Source: Rhodovulum sulfidophilum DSM 1374
GTDB lineage: Bacteria > Pseudomonadota > Alphaproteobacteria > Rhodobacterales > Rhodobacteraceae
Assembly (NCBI RefSeq): GCF_001633165.1
Contig: NZ_CP015418.1
Span: forward strand, 2,046,001 to 2,110,000
DNA length: 64,000 nucleotides
Direction of reading: 5' to 3'
The position numbers and the translations under genes are program-made. Below are positions 27,470-36,335 of the stretch, piece after piece (the first letter of the stretch is position 1; each line of letters begins with the position of its first letter). Below the pieces are notes generated by a model that ran no database searches, had not been told where the DNA came from, and saw nothing but the letters and a program-made list of their open reading frames with translations.

Positions 27470-28869
27470 CTCGGCTCCGGCATCCGGAACGGCCCGCCGC
27501 CTCGGCCCGGGCCGCCATGCTGTCCGTGGCCGCCGCCCCCACCATGCCCGCCGCATCCGCAGCCTTGGCCATGACCTTTGCCGTGCCCAAGCCCGTGTCC
27601 ATGCCCGTGACCATGGCCTCCGACATTGAAGACCGGGTTGATCACCGCTCCGCGCAGGCTGGGGAGATAGCCGGCCAGAAACAGCGCCCAGCCGGCGCAG
27701 AAGGCGGCCGCGGTGGCATCGAGAAGGGGCTCGTAAAGCGACGGCATCGCGGGCGCCGCGAGACGCAGCCAGACCGCGCCCCAAAGCAGCGCGAACCCGG
27801 TCTTGTGCAGCGGGCCGATGCGCAGAAGCCCGCCCTCGCGCCGGGCCGCCGCGCGCGCGGCGATCGAGAAGGCGAGCCCCGACATCGCCCCCATCATCAG
27901 AACGTGGATCGCATCGGCCTCGCGCCAGGGCAGGGGGACCAGCGCCGCCAGCCCGGTCAGGGCAAGCCCCAGCGGTGCCCAGGCGAAGGCCAGGACCAGC
28001 ATCAGCGCGGGCGCATAGCCCAGGGCCGAGAGGCCGTGCCAGTGCCGCATCCGCCAGAGCTGCGCCGCCCCCGCCGCGATCAGCAGCGTCGATCCGGCCG
28101 TGACCGCGCCGCCAAGCGTCAGCGCTAGGGCCGCCAGCATGAGGCCCAGCCCGATGCGGCTTGCGAGCGGGTCGATGCGCGGCAAGGCCTTGCCCTGGCG
28201 CCCGACCCAGCCCGCGATCAGGGCAGGCGCCATGTTGCCCGCGATGATCGAAACCTTGATCGCGAAGAACAGCACCAGGACGCGCGTCATCGCGGCATCG
28301 CCCGGAGAACTCAGATATCCAAGCGCGGTGGCGAGGAATGCCGCATCGGCGAGCCCCAGAAAGGCGATGGCGGCCGGGATCGCCCAGCGGTCCCCGCGTC
28401 GCCCCGAGACCACGGCGCGCAGATAGACCAGCGTGAAGAGCGCGTAGAAGGCCAGCCCCGGCGCCAGCACCAAGGCCAGCGGCAGAACCTGCCCCAGGGC
28501 CGCGGCCAGCCGTGCCAGCGCCCAGAGCCCGGCCAGCAGCATCAGCCCCCGCCCGGTCACCCGCCGCGCTCCGGTCCAGTTCGGCATCGCGGTCAGGAAA
28601 TAGGCCGCCATCGCCGCGCCGCCGACTCCCACGGTCATCTCATGCGCATGCCAGAGCGTCGTCGTGCCAAGCGCGGGCACCGGCAGCCCGATCCGGTCGC
28701 CGAACCGCCACCACATGACCGCCAGCACCGCCCAGAGCGCCGATAGCGCAAAGAACGGCCGGTGCGGCGACAGCCAGATATCGCGGACGAGCCGCCCGGT
28801 GGCGATCGCGGTCAGCGGCGCGTTTCTGCCGCGTCCGCGGGGCCGGATCTCGGGTACGGCGTCAGTCAT
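27466..28869 (-). CDS. nnrS: NnrS family heme/copper membrane protein with His-rich C-terminus
   Basis: A protein of 467 residues with about 12 membrane spans and NnrS marks: [88 protein letters not shown] and [24 protein letters not shown]. NnrS proteins protect against nitrosative stress in denitrifiers. Unusual is the C-terminal tail of about 45 residues rich in His, Gly and Cys ([28 protein letters not shown]), resembling the tail of the nearby UreE. The start at 28869 has GAGGA about eight bases upstream. It lies 82 nt beyond modD and may be expressed separately. Confidence 0.9.
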   Translation of the reverse strand: MTDAVPEIRPRGRGRNAPLTAIATGRLVRDIWLSPHRPFFALSALWAVLAVMWWRFGDRIGLPVPALGTTTLWHAHEMTVGVGGAAMAAYFLTAMPNWTGARRVTGRGLMLLAGLWALARLAAALGQVLPLALVLAPGLAFYALFTLVYLRAVVSGRRGDRWAIPAAIAFLGLADAAFLATALGYLSSPGDAAMTRVLVLFFAIKVSIIAGNMAPALIAGWVGRQGKALPRIDPLASRIGLGLMLAALALTLGGAVTAGSTLLIAAGAAQLWRMRHWHGLSALGYAPALMLVLAFAWAPLGLALTGLAALVPLPWREADAIHVLMMGAMSGLAFSIAARAAARREGGLLRIGPLHKTGFALLWGAVWLRLAAPAMPSLYEPLLDATAAAFCAGWALFLAGYLPSLRGAVINPVFNVGGHGHGHGHGLGHGKGHGQGCGCGGHGGGGGHGQHGGPGRGGGPFRMPEPS

Positions 28870-28951
28870 GGCAGGGGTCCTCGGCTGAAATAAAGATGAG
28901 TCTTGCAATCAGGTTTACGCCTTGGCGGCGGCACGGGGCAAGACCCGAGGC

Positions 28952-29788
28952 TCAGGCGGGCGCCAGCGTGACCGAAACATCGGCAGGTTTGGCGTAATAG
29001 GGCGCGGAGGTGACCAGCACCTGCATGCCGGTCGCGGCATAGGCGGCGGCATTCTCGGGCGTGATGCCGCCCGCCGCGGCCAGACAGCCGGTCCAGCCCG
29101 CAAGCGCGCGGGCGGCGGCGGCGGCCTCCTCGGGGGGGAATTTCTCCAGTTGCAGCACGTCGGCCCCGGCCTCGGCGGCGGTTTCGGCCTCGGCCAGGGT
29201 CTTGACCTCGACCACCACGCGGCGCTCGGGGCAGGCAAGGCGCAGCATGCCGATCTGGGCGGCAAGCGCCTCCGGACCGCCGAAGGCGCGATGTTCGGGA
29301 AACAGCAGAACCGTGTCCGAAAGCCCGGTGCGATGGATCTCGGCGCCGCCCGCAAGGATGGCCTTCAGCGACAGCGCGCGGGTCCCGGGCACGGCCTTGC
29401 GGGTACAGGCCACGCCGATCCCGGGCGCCACGGCGCGGGCCGCGCCGACGATGGCGGCGGCGCCGGTCGCCACGCCCGAGGCCCATTCGGTCAGGGTCTG
29501 CGCCACCTTCCAGCCCAGAAACAGCGGCTCGGCGGGCCCCGTGGCCTCGGCCAGCACCGTGCCCGCCGGAACCGCCGTGCCGCTGGGCGCCGCGATCTCG
29601 GCCCGGGCGCCCAGCAGGGTGAGGATCCGCGCGGCCTCTTCGGTGCCGCAGACGGTCATCGGCCCGCGCGCCCGCATCGTCAGCCGCCCCGGAGCCGCTC
29701 CGAAGCCGAGGCTTCGGGTGGTCAGGTCGCCATAGGGGGCATCCTCCTTCAGAAGGCCAAGGAGGGTCGCGTCGTCGAGGGGCAGCAT
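28952..29788 (-). CDS. modD: ModD (molybdenum-operon NadC-like phosphoribosyltransferase)
   Basis: A protein of 278 residues with the NadC/quinolinate phosphoribosyltransferase fold: LLKEDAPYGDLTTRSLGFG, NGL-type WKVAQTLTEWASGVATGAAAIV, ACTRKAVPGTRALSLKAILAGGAEIHRTGLSDTVLLFPEHRAF, EVKTLAEAETAAEAGADVLQLEKFPPEE and AAGGITPENAAAYAATG. Members at the end of molybdate operons are named ModD; the substrate is not known. It overlaps the ATPase gene by 40 nt and is the last gene of the mod run. Confidence 0.88.
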   Translation of the reverse strand: MLPLDDATLLGLLKEDAPYGDLTTRSLGFGAAPGRLTMRARGPMTVCGTEEAARILTLLGARAEIAAPSGTAVPAGTVLAEATGPAEPLFLGWKVAQTLTEWASGVATGAAAIVGAARAVAPGIGVACTRKAVPGTRALSLKAILAGGAEIHRTGLSDTVLLFPEHRAFGGPEALAAQIGMLRLACPERRVVVEVKTLAEAETAAEAGADVLQLEKFPPEEAAAAARALAGWTGCLAAAGGITPENAAAYAATGMQVLVTSAPYYAKPADVSVTLAPA

Positions 29789-30426
29789 GGCAAGGGGGTC
29801 CTTTCGTTGAGACGGCCCGCATTGATTGCGACCGAGCGGTCGGCCAGGGCGCGGGCCTCGGACGGGTCATGGGTGACGATGAGCGCGGTCATGCCGCGCC
29901 CGCGGCGCAGCGCGTCGAGCTCGGCCCAGAGCCCGGCCCGGGTGTCGCGGTCGAGATTGGCGAAGGGCTCGTCGAGCAGCAGAAGCCGGGGCCGCAGCGA
30001 CAGCACGCGGGCCAGCGCGGCGCGTTGCCGCTCGCCGCCCGAAAGCTGCGCGGGGCGGCGGCTCGCGCGGTGGGCGATGGCGCAAAGCGCCAGGGTGTCG
30101 GCCACCCGCCGGGCGCGGGCCTGGCGGTCGAGGCCTGCGAAGACCAGCGGCAGCGCCAGGTTTCCCGCAACGCTGAGATGGGGGAAGAGGTGCAGATCCT
30201 GGCTCATGTAGCCGATGCCGCGCCGGTGCGGCGGCAGGCCGGTCAGGTCCCGGCCCTCGAAGATGACCCGGCCGCGATGCGGAAGAAGCCCGGCCACGAT
30301 TTTCAGAAGCGTGCTCTTGCCCGCGCCCGAAGGGCCGAGCAGGGCCACCGCCTCGCCCGCGGCAAGCTCGAGATCGAGCGGCCCCAGAACCGCGTTCCCG
30401 ATCCGCTCAAGCCTGAGGGCGGGCAT
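29749..30426 (-). CDS. ABC transporter ATPase, second molybdate/oxyanion system
   Basis: A protein of 225 residues, an ATPase with Walker A GPSGAGKST, Q-loop YMSQDLHLFPHLSVAGNL, signature [15 protein letters not shown] and Walker B LLLLDEPFANLD; H-loop IVTHDPSEA. It lacks the C-terminal MOP domain that the other ModC here has. It energises the adjacent permease (20-nt overlap). A ModC- or tungstate/iron-type ATPase cannot be separated by sequence alone; the ModD neighbour favours an oxyanion. Confidence 0.85.
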   Translation of the reverse strand: MPALRLERIGNAVLGPLDLELAAGEAVALLGPSGAGKSTLLKIVAGLLPHRGRVIFEGRDLTGLPPHRRGIGYMSQDLHLFPHLSVAGNLALPLVFAGLDRQARARRVADTLALCAIAHRASRRPAQLSGGERQRAALARVLSLRPRLLLLDEPFANLDRDTRAGLWAELDALRRGRGMTALIVTHDPSEARALADRSVAINAGRLNERTPLPCCPSTTRPSLAF

Positions 30427-31225
30427 GCTGCGCCTCCGTCATCGGGTCGGGGCGGTCGGCGGTCAGCAGGCGGATCGCCAGCAGCAGCGCGAAGGCCAGC
30501 GCCAGAAGGATCAGGGCGCAGGCGATGGCGATGTCGGTGCGGCCGCTGGCGATGTTGAGATAGACCGCCATCGGCAGGGTTTCGGTGCGCATCCGGGTCG
30601 CGCCCGCCAGCATCAGCGTGGCGCCGAATTCGCCCAGCGCCCGGGCCCAGCCCAGCACCGCCGCTGCCATCAGCCCGCGCCCCGCCATCGGCAGCTCGAC
30701 GAGACTTGCGGCCCAGAAGGGCGGCAGGCCCAGCGTCGCGGCATTGGCGGCATAGCCCGGATCGACCGCGCCGATGGCGGCGCGGGCGCTGCGGATCACG
30801 ACCGAGCTGGCGATATAGGTCTGGGCGAGGATCACGCCCGCGGGCGAGAACAGGATCTCGATCCCGAGCCCGGCCAGCGCCCCGCCCACCGGCGCCTCGC
30901 GCCCCAGCAGCAGCAAGAGCCCGATGCCCGCCACCAGCGGCGGCGTCACCATCGGCAGATCCAGCACGGTCTCGACCACTGCCTTGCCGACAAAGCGCCG
31001 CCGCGCCAGCAGCCAGGCGGTGGGCAGGCCCAGAAGCAGCGCCAGCACCAGCGCGATCAGCGAGGAGCGCAGCGACATGGCGATGGCAAAGCGGGTCTCT
31101 TCTGCGGCCAGCGCCTCGGCAAGTCCCGCCAGCGGCAACTGGCTGGCAAGGGAGACAAGCGCGCCGAGGATCGTCGCTACGATCAGCACGAGCGGCGCCC
31201 AGAGCAGGATCGCCAGCCCGCGCAT
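30407..31225 (-). CDS. ABC transporter permease, second molybdate/oxyanion system (ModB-like)
   Basis: A protein of 272 residues with about six membrane spans and the permease EAA-type loop (ANAATLGLPPFWAASLVELPMAGRGLMAAAVLGWARALGEFGATLMLAGATRMRTETLPMAVYLNI), typical of ModB/CysT/ThiP permeases. The start is at MRGLAILLW (31225), 4 nt after the binding-protein stop; the much longer upstream frame is the shadow of that gene. It imports the ligand of its binding protein, probably molybdate or tungstate. Confidence 0.86.
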   Translation of the reverse strand: MRGLAILLWAPLVLIVATILGALVSLASQLPLAGLAEALAAEETRFAIAMSLRSSLIALVLALLLGLPTAWLLARRRFVGKAVVETVLDLPMVTPPLVAGIGLLLLLGREAPVGGALAGLGIEILFSPAGVILAQTYIASSVVIRSARAAIGAVDPGYAANAATLGLPPFWAASLVELPMAGRGLMAAAVLGWARALGEFGATLMLAGATRMRTETLPMAVYLNIASGRTDIAIACALILLALAFALLLAIRLLTADRPDPMTEAQHARPQA

Positions 31226-31229
31226 CGGC

Positions 31230-31973
31230 CTATTCCGCGCCGAAGCCCGCCGCCTCGAAGGCGGCGCGGCCTTCGGGCGAGGCGAGAAGGGCGATGAAGG
31301 CTGTGGCCAGCTCCGGCTCTTCGGCACTGTCCAGCAGGCCGGCGGTGATTTCCTCGGCGGTGTAGCATTCGGGCGGGATCGGCACGAGCGCGATCCGCTC
31401 GCCATGGGGCAGTGCGGCCGAGCGGGCCATGATCGCGGCGTCGACATCGCCGGTCGCGACATACATCGCCAGCTGTTGCAGCGTGGTGGCGCGGACGACG
31501 GTATTGGCGCGGATCGCCTCGGGATCGCCGCAGCGCGCCATGATCTCGGCGGCGGTGCGGCCGAGCGCCATCGCCTGCGGATCGCCCAGGGCCAGCCTCA
31601 GCCCGGGACGGCCCAGATCGGCGATATCGGCGACCTTTGATGCCGCCGCCTTCGATACCCCGATCGCCGCGCCATGGATGCCCAGCGCGACCACGCCCGA
31701 GATCCGGCCCTCGGCTTCGAGCTGGTCCGAGAAGAAGCGCGTGCCCGCGATGAAGACATCGCCCCTGCCGGTGGTCCTCGCCCGGGCGAGGATCTGGCCG
31801 GTTCCGGCATATTCGATGGCAAGCTCGGCCCCGGTCCGGGCCTCGAAAGCCAGGGCCAGCGGCTCGACCGCGGGGCGGAGCCCGGCGCCGGAATAGACAT
31901 GGAGCGTTTCGGCCGGGGCGGCGGCGGACAGGCCCAGCCCGAGGATCGGGACGAAAGCGATGGACAGGCGCAT
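31230..31973 (-). CDS. Periplasmic substrate-binding protein, second molybdate/oxyanion system
   Basis: A protein of 247 residues with signal peptide RLSIAFVPILGLGLSAAAPAE. The ModA-like body reads LHVYSGAGLRPAVEPLALAFEARTGAELAIEYAGTGQILARARTTGRGDVFIAGTRFFSDQLE, then RLALGDPQAMALGRTAAEIM and AIMARSAALPHGERIALVPIPPECYTAEEITAGLL. This is distinct from the other ModA (33804-34568). No TTDNS tungstate-binder (TupA) motif is present. Binding of molybdate or a related oxyanion is inferred from operon position 13 nt after modC. Confidence 0.8.
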   Translation of the reverse strand: MRLSIAFVPILGLGLSAAAPAETLHVYSGAGLRPAVEPLALAFEARTGAELAIEYAGTGQILARARTTGRGDVFIAGTRFFSDQLEAEGRISGVVALGIHGAAIGVSKAAASKVADIADLGRPGLRLALGDPQAMALGRTAAEIMARCGDPEAIRANTVVRATTLQQLAMYVATGDVDAAIMARSAALPHGERIALVPIPPECYTAEEITAGLLDSAEEPELATAFIALLASPEGRAAFEAAGFGAE

Positions 31974-31986
31974 GGCGGGGCTCCTT

Positions 31987-33120
31987 TCAGCGGATGCGGA
32001 TGCGGATGCGGGCGAGGGCGGGGACGGGCTGCGCGGGCGATTGCGCGGGTTCGGCCAAGGCCACGGCCTTGAGCCGCGCCACCACCAGCTCGCCCGGTTT
32101 CAGCGCCAGCCGGTCCCAGGATTTCAGCGAGACCCGCGCCAGAAGTGCAGACCCCCGTCCGTCGGGACCAAGACGCAGCCGCACGGTGATCTGATGCGCG
32201 CCCGCGGGCTCGGCCCCCTCGATCCGGGCGGGCAGGGCGTTGAGGATCGTGGTGTCGAGCGGCGCATGCCGCCCGAGGCTGACATCGCTGGCCGGAATGC
32301 GCAGCCGCCGCCGCATCCCGTTCGGCCCCAGATCGCCCGGCACGACGACCACGCCGCCCGGCACCCGCACCTCGGACAGCCCGTAGCGCGGATCGCGGCC
32401 CACGACCTCGCCGTCGATCACCGCGGCGGGCGCCGGCATGTGGATCAGGGGCAGCGCCGGATCGGCCAGCATCTCGGCCAGGGGCCCGGCGGCGCGGACC
32501 CGGCCCGCCTCCATCAGGACCAGCGTATCGGCCAGCCGCTCGACCTGGGCGATGTCATGGCTGACATAGAGCACCGGGATCGACAGCGCGGCATGGAGCC
32601 GTTCGAGATAGGGCAGGATATCGTCCTTGGAGAAGCGGTCGAGCGCCGAGAGCGGTTCATCCATCAGCAGCAATTCGGGCTGCGACAGCAGCGCCCGGCC
32701 GATGGCGACGCGCTGGCGTTCGCCGCCCGACAGCATCCGGGTCGGCCGGTCGAAGAGCGGCGCGATGCCCAGCAGTTCGGCCACCTCGTCTTCGCCGATC
32801 CGAACCGGACCCTTCACCCGGCGCAGTCCGAAAGTCAGGTTGGCGCGGACCGAGAGATGCGGAAAAAGGCTTGCCTCCTGAAACACATAGCCGACGGCGC
32901 GGCGATGGGGCGGGCGGAATTGACGCCTCTCTTGCCAGATCTCGCCATTGACCGAAAGCCGGCTGCCGGGCAGGCGCAGCAGCCCCGCGATGGCGCGCAG
33001 AACGGTGGTCTTGCCGCAGCCCGAGGGCCCAAACAGCGCGGTGATGCCCTCGCCCGGGGCGGTGAAGCCCGCATCCAGCTCGAAGCCGCCGAGGCGGCCC
33101 ATGAAATCCGCCTCGATCAT
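31987..33120 (-). CDS. modC: Molybdate ABC transporter ATPase with MOP domain
   Basis: A protein of 377 residues. Residues 1-230: ATPase with Walker [11 protein letters not shown]-loop [22 protein letters not shown], signature [16 protein letters not shown], Walker [20 protein letters not shown] and H-loop [14 protein letters not shown], the ModC-type pattern. Residues 290-360: the C-terminal molybdate-binding MOP domain ([68 protein letters not shown]), which may sense intracellular Mo. It overlaps modB by 4 nt. Confidence 0.94.
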   Translation of the reverse strand: MIEADFMGRLGGFELDAGFTAPGEGITALFGPSGCGKTTVLRAIAGLLRLPGSRLSVNGEIWQERRQFRPPHRRAVGYVFQEASLFPHLSVRANLTFGLRRVKGPVRIGEDEVAELLGIAPLFDRPTRMLSGGERQRVAIGRALLSQPELLLMDEPLSALDRFSKDDILPYLERLHAALSIPVLYVSHDIAQVERLADTLVLMEAGRVRAAGPLAEMLADPALPLIHMPAPAAVIDGEVVGRDPRYGLSEVRVPGGVVVVPGDLGPNGMRRRLRIPASDVSLGRHAPLDTTILNALPARIEGAEPAGAHQITVRLRLGPDGRGSALLARVSLKSWDRLALKPGELVVARLKAVALAEPAQSPAQPVPALARIRIRIR

Positions 33121-33800
33121 CTCCGGCCTCCGTTCAGCCGCCGCTCGATCAGCATCATCGCCAGGATCACCACGAAGGACATTGCCAGCATGCCGCCCGC
33201 CAGCACATGCGCCTTGGGCCATTGCAGCGTCTCGACATAATCGAAGATCGTCACCGACAGCACCTTGGTCCGGCCCGGGATGCCGCCGCCGATCATCAGC
33301 ACCACGCCGAATTCGCCGACGGTATGGGCGAAGCCCAGGATCGCGCCGGTCATGATGCCGGGGCTGGCCAAGGGCAGGGCGACGCTGACGAAGGCGTCGA
33401 GCGGTGCCGCGCGCAGTGTCGCCGCCGCCTCGAGCGGGCGCGGGCCCATCGCCTCGAAGGCGTTCCGGATCGGGTTCACGACGAAGGGCAGGGAATAGAT
33501 GACCGAGCCCAGCACCAGCCCGGTGAAGGTGAAGGAAAGCTGCCGCCCCAGAAGGCCGGTCAGCGGGCTTTGCGGCCCCATCGCGATCAGCAGGTAAAAG
33601 CCCAGAACGGTCGGCGGCAGCACGATCGGCAGCGCAACCACGGTGGCGACGATCTCCTTCCAGAGCCCGCCGCCCTGCGCCAGCCACCAGGCCAGCGGCG
33701 TCCCCACCAGCAGCAGGACGACCGTGGTGATGCCCGCCAGTTTCAGGGTCAGCAGGATCGTCTCGATCATCGCCGCATCGAAGAGGGGGGACGCCGTCAT
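33117..33800 (-). CDS. modB: Molybdate ABC transporter permease
   Basis: A protein of 227 residues with about five to six spans and the ModB loop ([67 protein letters not shown]). Also the conserved [18 protein letters not shown]. Inner-membrane channel for molybdate. It lies 3 nt after modA and overlaps modC. Confidence 0.95.
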   Translation of the reverse strand: MTASPLFDAAMIETILLTLKLAGITTVVLLLVGTPLAWWLAQGGGLWKEIVATVVALPIVLPPTVLGFYLLIAMGPQSPLTGLLGRQLSFTFTGLVLGSVIYSLPFVVNPIRNAFEAMGPRPLEAAATLRAAPLDAFVSVALPLASPGIMTGAILGFAHTVGEFGVVLMIGGGIPGRTKVLSVTIFDYVETLQWPKAHVLAGGMLAMSFVVILAMMLIERRLNGGRR

Positions 33801-33803
33801 TGC

Positions 33804-34568
33804 CTAGTCCTCGGTGCCGTAGCCGTATTTCCCGATGATCGCCAGCGCCTCGGGGCTTTTCAGGAAGTCGAGATAGGCCCGGGCGGCCGCGTTCCCGGCA
33901 CCCTTCTCCAGCAGCACCGCGTCCTGGCGGATCGGGGTGTAAAGCTCCTGCGGGATCATCCATTTCGAGCCGCTGTCATCGGCGACGACCTGCGACAGCG
34001 CGACGAAGCCCAGCTCGGCATTGCCGGTGGCGACGAATTGATGGGTCTGGCTGATGCTCTTGCCTTGCACGATTTTCGGTTCCAGCGTCTCGTAAAGGCC
34101 GAGCGCCTTCATCACCTCGACCGCCGCCGCGCCATAGGGGGCGGTCACCGGGTTGGCGATGGCGACATGGGCGAAACCGGGCTGCTCCAGCGCGTCAGAG
34201 CTGCCGTCGATGGCCCCGGCATCGGTGCTGTAAAGCACGAGCTTGCCGACCGCATAGGTAAAGCGGCTGCCGGGCACGGCAAATCCCTCGGCCTCGGCCT
34301 TTTCGGGGCGGGCCTGATCGGCGGCGAGGAACACCTCGAAGGGGGCGTCCTGGGTGATCTGGGCGTAAAGCTGTCCGGTCGAGCCGAAGCTGTAGGTGAC
34401 GCGATCGCCGGTGGCTTTCTCGAAGGCCTCGCCGATTTCGGTCGCGGCCTCGGTGAAGTTCGCGGCAACGGCGACCACGGTTTCCGCGGCCCGGGCAGGA
34501 CTGCTCAGCGCAAGCGCGGCGAGGAGGGCGGCGATGCCGGAACGAAGGGCGGTCGGACGGAATGTCAT
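33804..34568 (-). CDS. modA: Molybdate-binding periplasmic protein
   Basis: A protein of 254 residues with signal peptide (ALRSGIAALLAALALSSPARA) and the ModA sequence: VVAVAANFTEAATEIGEAFEKATGDRVTYSFGSTGQLYAQITQDAPFEVFLAADQARPEKAEAEG, SRFTYAVGKLVLYS, AHVAIANPVTAPYGAAAVEVMKALG, VQGKSISQTHQFVATGNAELGFVALSQV. It binds molybdate/tungstate. The start at 34568 gives the signal peptide; the long upstream frame is the modE shadow. It follows modE by 62 nt. Confidence 0.95.
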   Translation of the reverse strand: MTFRPTALRSGIAALLAALALSSPARAAETVVAVAANFTEAATEIGEAFEKATGDRVTYSFGSTGQLYAQITQDAPFEVFLAADQARPEKAEAEGFAVPGSRFTYAVGKLVLYSTDAGAIDGSSDALEQPGFAHVAIANPVTAPYGAAAVEVMKALGLYETLEPKIVQGKSISQTHQFVATGNAELGFVALSQVVADDSGSKWMIPQELYTPIRQDAVLLEKGAGNAAARAYLDFLKSPEALAIIGKYGYGTED

Positions 34569-34630
34569 GGAGGGTCCTTTCCTCGGTAAAACGGTGACTT
34601 GGTGAAACGGGGCCTTGGGGGCGGGAGCGG

Positions 34631-35431
34631 TCAGGGCATCGCCACGATCACGTGGCTGGCCTTGAACAGCGCGGTCGCGGTGCTGCCGATCTCGAAACCG
34701 AGCGCCTCGGCGCTTTTCCGGGTGAGGATGGCGGTGATGGTCTTGCCCTCGCCCAGATCGAGCGTCACCTCGCTGTTGACCGGTCCGTCCTCGCGCGCCG
34801 AGACGGTGCCGGTCAGCCGGTTGCAGGCCGAGATCTGCGCCGGCGCCTCGCCCGCGGCCAGCATCACGAAGGTCGCCTTGATCAGCGCGAAGACCTCGGA
34901 CCCTTCGGCAAGCCCCATCTCGGTTGCGCTGCGTTCGGTGATGATGGCGGTCAGGCGATGGCCATCGGTCAGCGCCATGTCGATCTCGGTGCTGACCGCG
35001 CCGGGGGTGACGCGGGTCACGGTACAACGGAACGTGTTGCGGGTACTCGTCTGCATCATCAGGCTCCAAAGCGTGTTCACCGCGCCGCCCGGCGCGGCCT
35101 TCAATCCGGTATCGATGGCGGCAAAGGTCTTTCCGAGCGCGCCTTCCAGCGTCGAGAAACACGCGATCAGGTCATGTCCGGTGCGCGTCACCCGCGCCCC
35201 GCCGCCCGCACGCCCGCCCGGCGCCGCTTCGACCAGCGGATGGGCGAAAAGGTTGTTCATCGAGCCGACCGCATCCCAGGCGGCCTTGTAGGACAGCCCG
35301 ATCTCGCGCGCGGCACCGGCGATCGAGCCCCGCGCGTCGATTGCCTGCAGCAGCCGGATGCGGTCGCCGCCGACCCGCGGGGCGCCTTCGCGCTGAAGGG
35401 TGAGGGCGGCTTTGAGCGATGGGTTTGGCAT
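34631..35431 (-). CDS. modE: ModE/MorA-type molybdate-dependent regulator
   Basis: A protein of 266 residues. Residues 1-115 are the LysR-like winged helix of ModE (VGGDRIRLLQAIDARGSIAGAAREIGLSYKAAWDAVGSMNNLFAHPLVEAAPGGRAGGGARVTRTGHDLI). Two MOP domains follow: the first near TSTRNTFRCTVTRVTPGAVSTEIDMAL, the second near ISACNRLTGTVSAREDGPVNSEVTLDL, each holding the S.(R)N signature. It senses molybdate and controls mod genes, as MorA/ModE in Rhodobacter capsulatus. A ModE-box lies 28 nt upstream of ATG 35431, so it is probably autoregulated. Confidence 0.95.
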   Translation of the reverse strand: MPNPSLKAALTLQREGAPRVGGDRIRLLQAIDARGSIAGAAREIGLSYKAAWDAVGSMNNLFAHPLVEAAPGGRAGGGARVTRTGHDLIACFSTLEGALGKTFAAIDTGLKAAPGGAVNTLWSLMMQTSTRNTFRCTVTRVTPGAVSTEIDMALTDGHRLTAIITERSATEMGLAEGSEVFALIKATFVMLAAGEAPAQISACNRLTGTVSAREDGPVNSEVTLDLGEGKTITAILTRKSAEALGFEIGSTATALFKASHVIVAMP

Positions 35432-35458
35432 CGGGCGGGGTCCTGCAAACATGTCTGG

Positions 35459-35483
35459 CGCTATGTATTTCTACGACATAACG
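35459..35483. promoter_or_regulatory. Mo-box (ModE-binding site) upstream of modE
   Basis: A 25-bp element: arm CGCTATGT, nine-base spacer, arm ACATAACG, an inverted repeat with one mismatch. Its half-site CGTTATGT/ACATAACG matches the E. coli ModE operator end (ACATAACG). It begins 28 nt before the modE start on the minus strand, so ModE-molybdate binding would repress the modE-modABC run. Confidence 0.8.
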
Positions 35484-35821
35484 AGCCGCCCCGGATCGGC
35501 GCAAGCCTGAACACTAGGAAGGACGGCTTTATAACGGTTTTGAAGGATCTGCCGCCGGATCGGTGCGATCCGCCGCAGGGCCGATGTGAAAGGGCTGATG
35601 GAAATCCGGGCAACAGGTCTGGGTGTGCCTGAAAACAAGGCAATTCAGCAAGAAAACCTGTCGGAGACCGCCCGAGTCGCGCCGTTTTCCGGGGGGGCTG
35701 GAGGCGGGCGGCGCAACCGTGCCTTTGCTTTTCGCAATGACGAGCTGCCTGCCCAATCCCCGGGCGCCGCGCCCGCCGAGGCAGAGCGGGAGCCTGCATG
35801 GGATGGTTGGTGCCGTGATTT
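35484..35821. other. Intergenic region between two Mo-boxes
   Basis: 338 nt between the two candidate Mo-boxes. No coding frame resembling a known family is seen. CTTTATAACG at 35527-35536 resembles half a ModE site. No recognisable Moco riboswitch consensus was seen, but its fold was not computed. Confidence 0.4.
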
Positions 35822-35846
35822 CGATATATAGTTCGACTTTATAATG
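35822..35846. promoter_or_regulatory. Second candidate Mo-box before the DUF2478-like gene
   Basis: CGATATATA at one end and TATAATG at the other, spaced as in a Mo-box (25 bp). The outer arms are only partly complementary, so this is weaker than the site at 35459. It is 43 nt upstream of ATG 35889 and 338 nt from the first box, on the divergent side. Confidence 0.6.
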
Positions 35847-35888
35847 ATGGAATGGCCAATGATCGACCGACCCCGCCCGGAGGCCCCG

Positions 35889-36335
35889 ATGATCCAGACC
35901 CGATGCTTGCTTGAAGATGCCGATGGCGATGTCGCGGCCCTGACCTTTGTTGCGGGCGAGACCCCCGGTCCGGTGATCGCGGCCTTCCTGGCGCGGCTTT
36001 GCAGACAGGGCCGCCGGGTGCTGCGGCTGCCGCAGAGCGGGTGCGACCAGCCGACCGGGGCAGGGGTGCCGGATCTTCTGGCGCTTACCCTCTGCGGCGG
36101 CGTCGCGGCCGAACGGCACTGGCGCCCGGCGCTGGTCGCGGCGCGCGCCGCCCGGCGGCCGGTTCTGGTACCGGTGCCTGCGACGCGGTTCGGAGCCTGG
36201 CTCGATCTGACCGGCGGCTGCGCCGTGCGGCTGGCCTGCGACCCGGCCGCGCTCGAGGCCTGGTGGCGGGCGCTCGATCGCCCCTTTCCGCTTGAAAGAG
36301 GCTTGACCGGCGGGGTCTGCGCGCTCTGGAAATGA
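35889..36335 (+). CDS. DUF2478-like small protein next to the mod operon
   Basis: A protein of 148 residues. The start ATG 35889 is chosen because GGAGG lies five bases upstream; an earlier ATG (35844) sits inside the Mo-box. The sequence FVAGETPGPVIAAFLARLCRQGRRVLRLPQ and the C-terminal AARRPVLVPVPATRFGAWLDLTGGCAVRLACDPAALEAWWRAL resemble DUF2478, a family of unknown function found in molybdenum operons. Compared with that family it appears shortened in the middle. Function unknown; Mo-linked by position. Confidence 0.6.
   Translation: MIQTRCLLEDADGDVAALTFVAGETPGPVIAAFLARLCRQGRRVLRLPQSGCDQPTGAGVPDLLALTLCGGVAAERHWRPALVAARAARRPVLVPVPATRFGAWLDLTGGCAVRLACDPAALEAWWRALDRPFPLERGLTGGVCALWK

Noticed and set aside
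28870..28951. FNR/NnrR-type box before nnrS
   Set aside because: TTGCAATCA is present, but not a full TTGAT-N4-ATCAA or TTG-N8-CAA palindrome.
35484..35821. Moco or tungsten riboswitch between the Mo-boxes
   Set aside because: I could not identify the conserved motif; the ModE-like palindromes explain Mo control.
35586..35831. 81-residue frame between modE and the DUF2478-like gene
   Set aside because: It has no ribosome-binding site or family resemblance and ends inside the second Mo-box.
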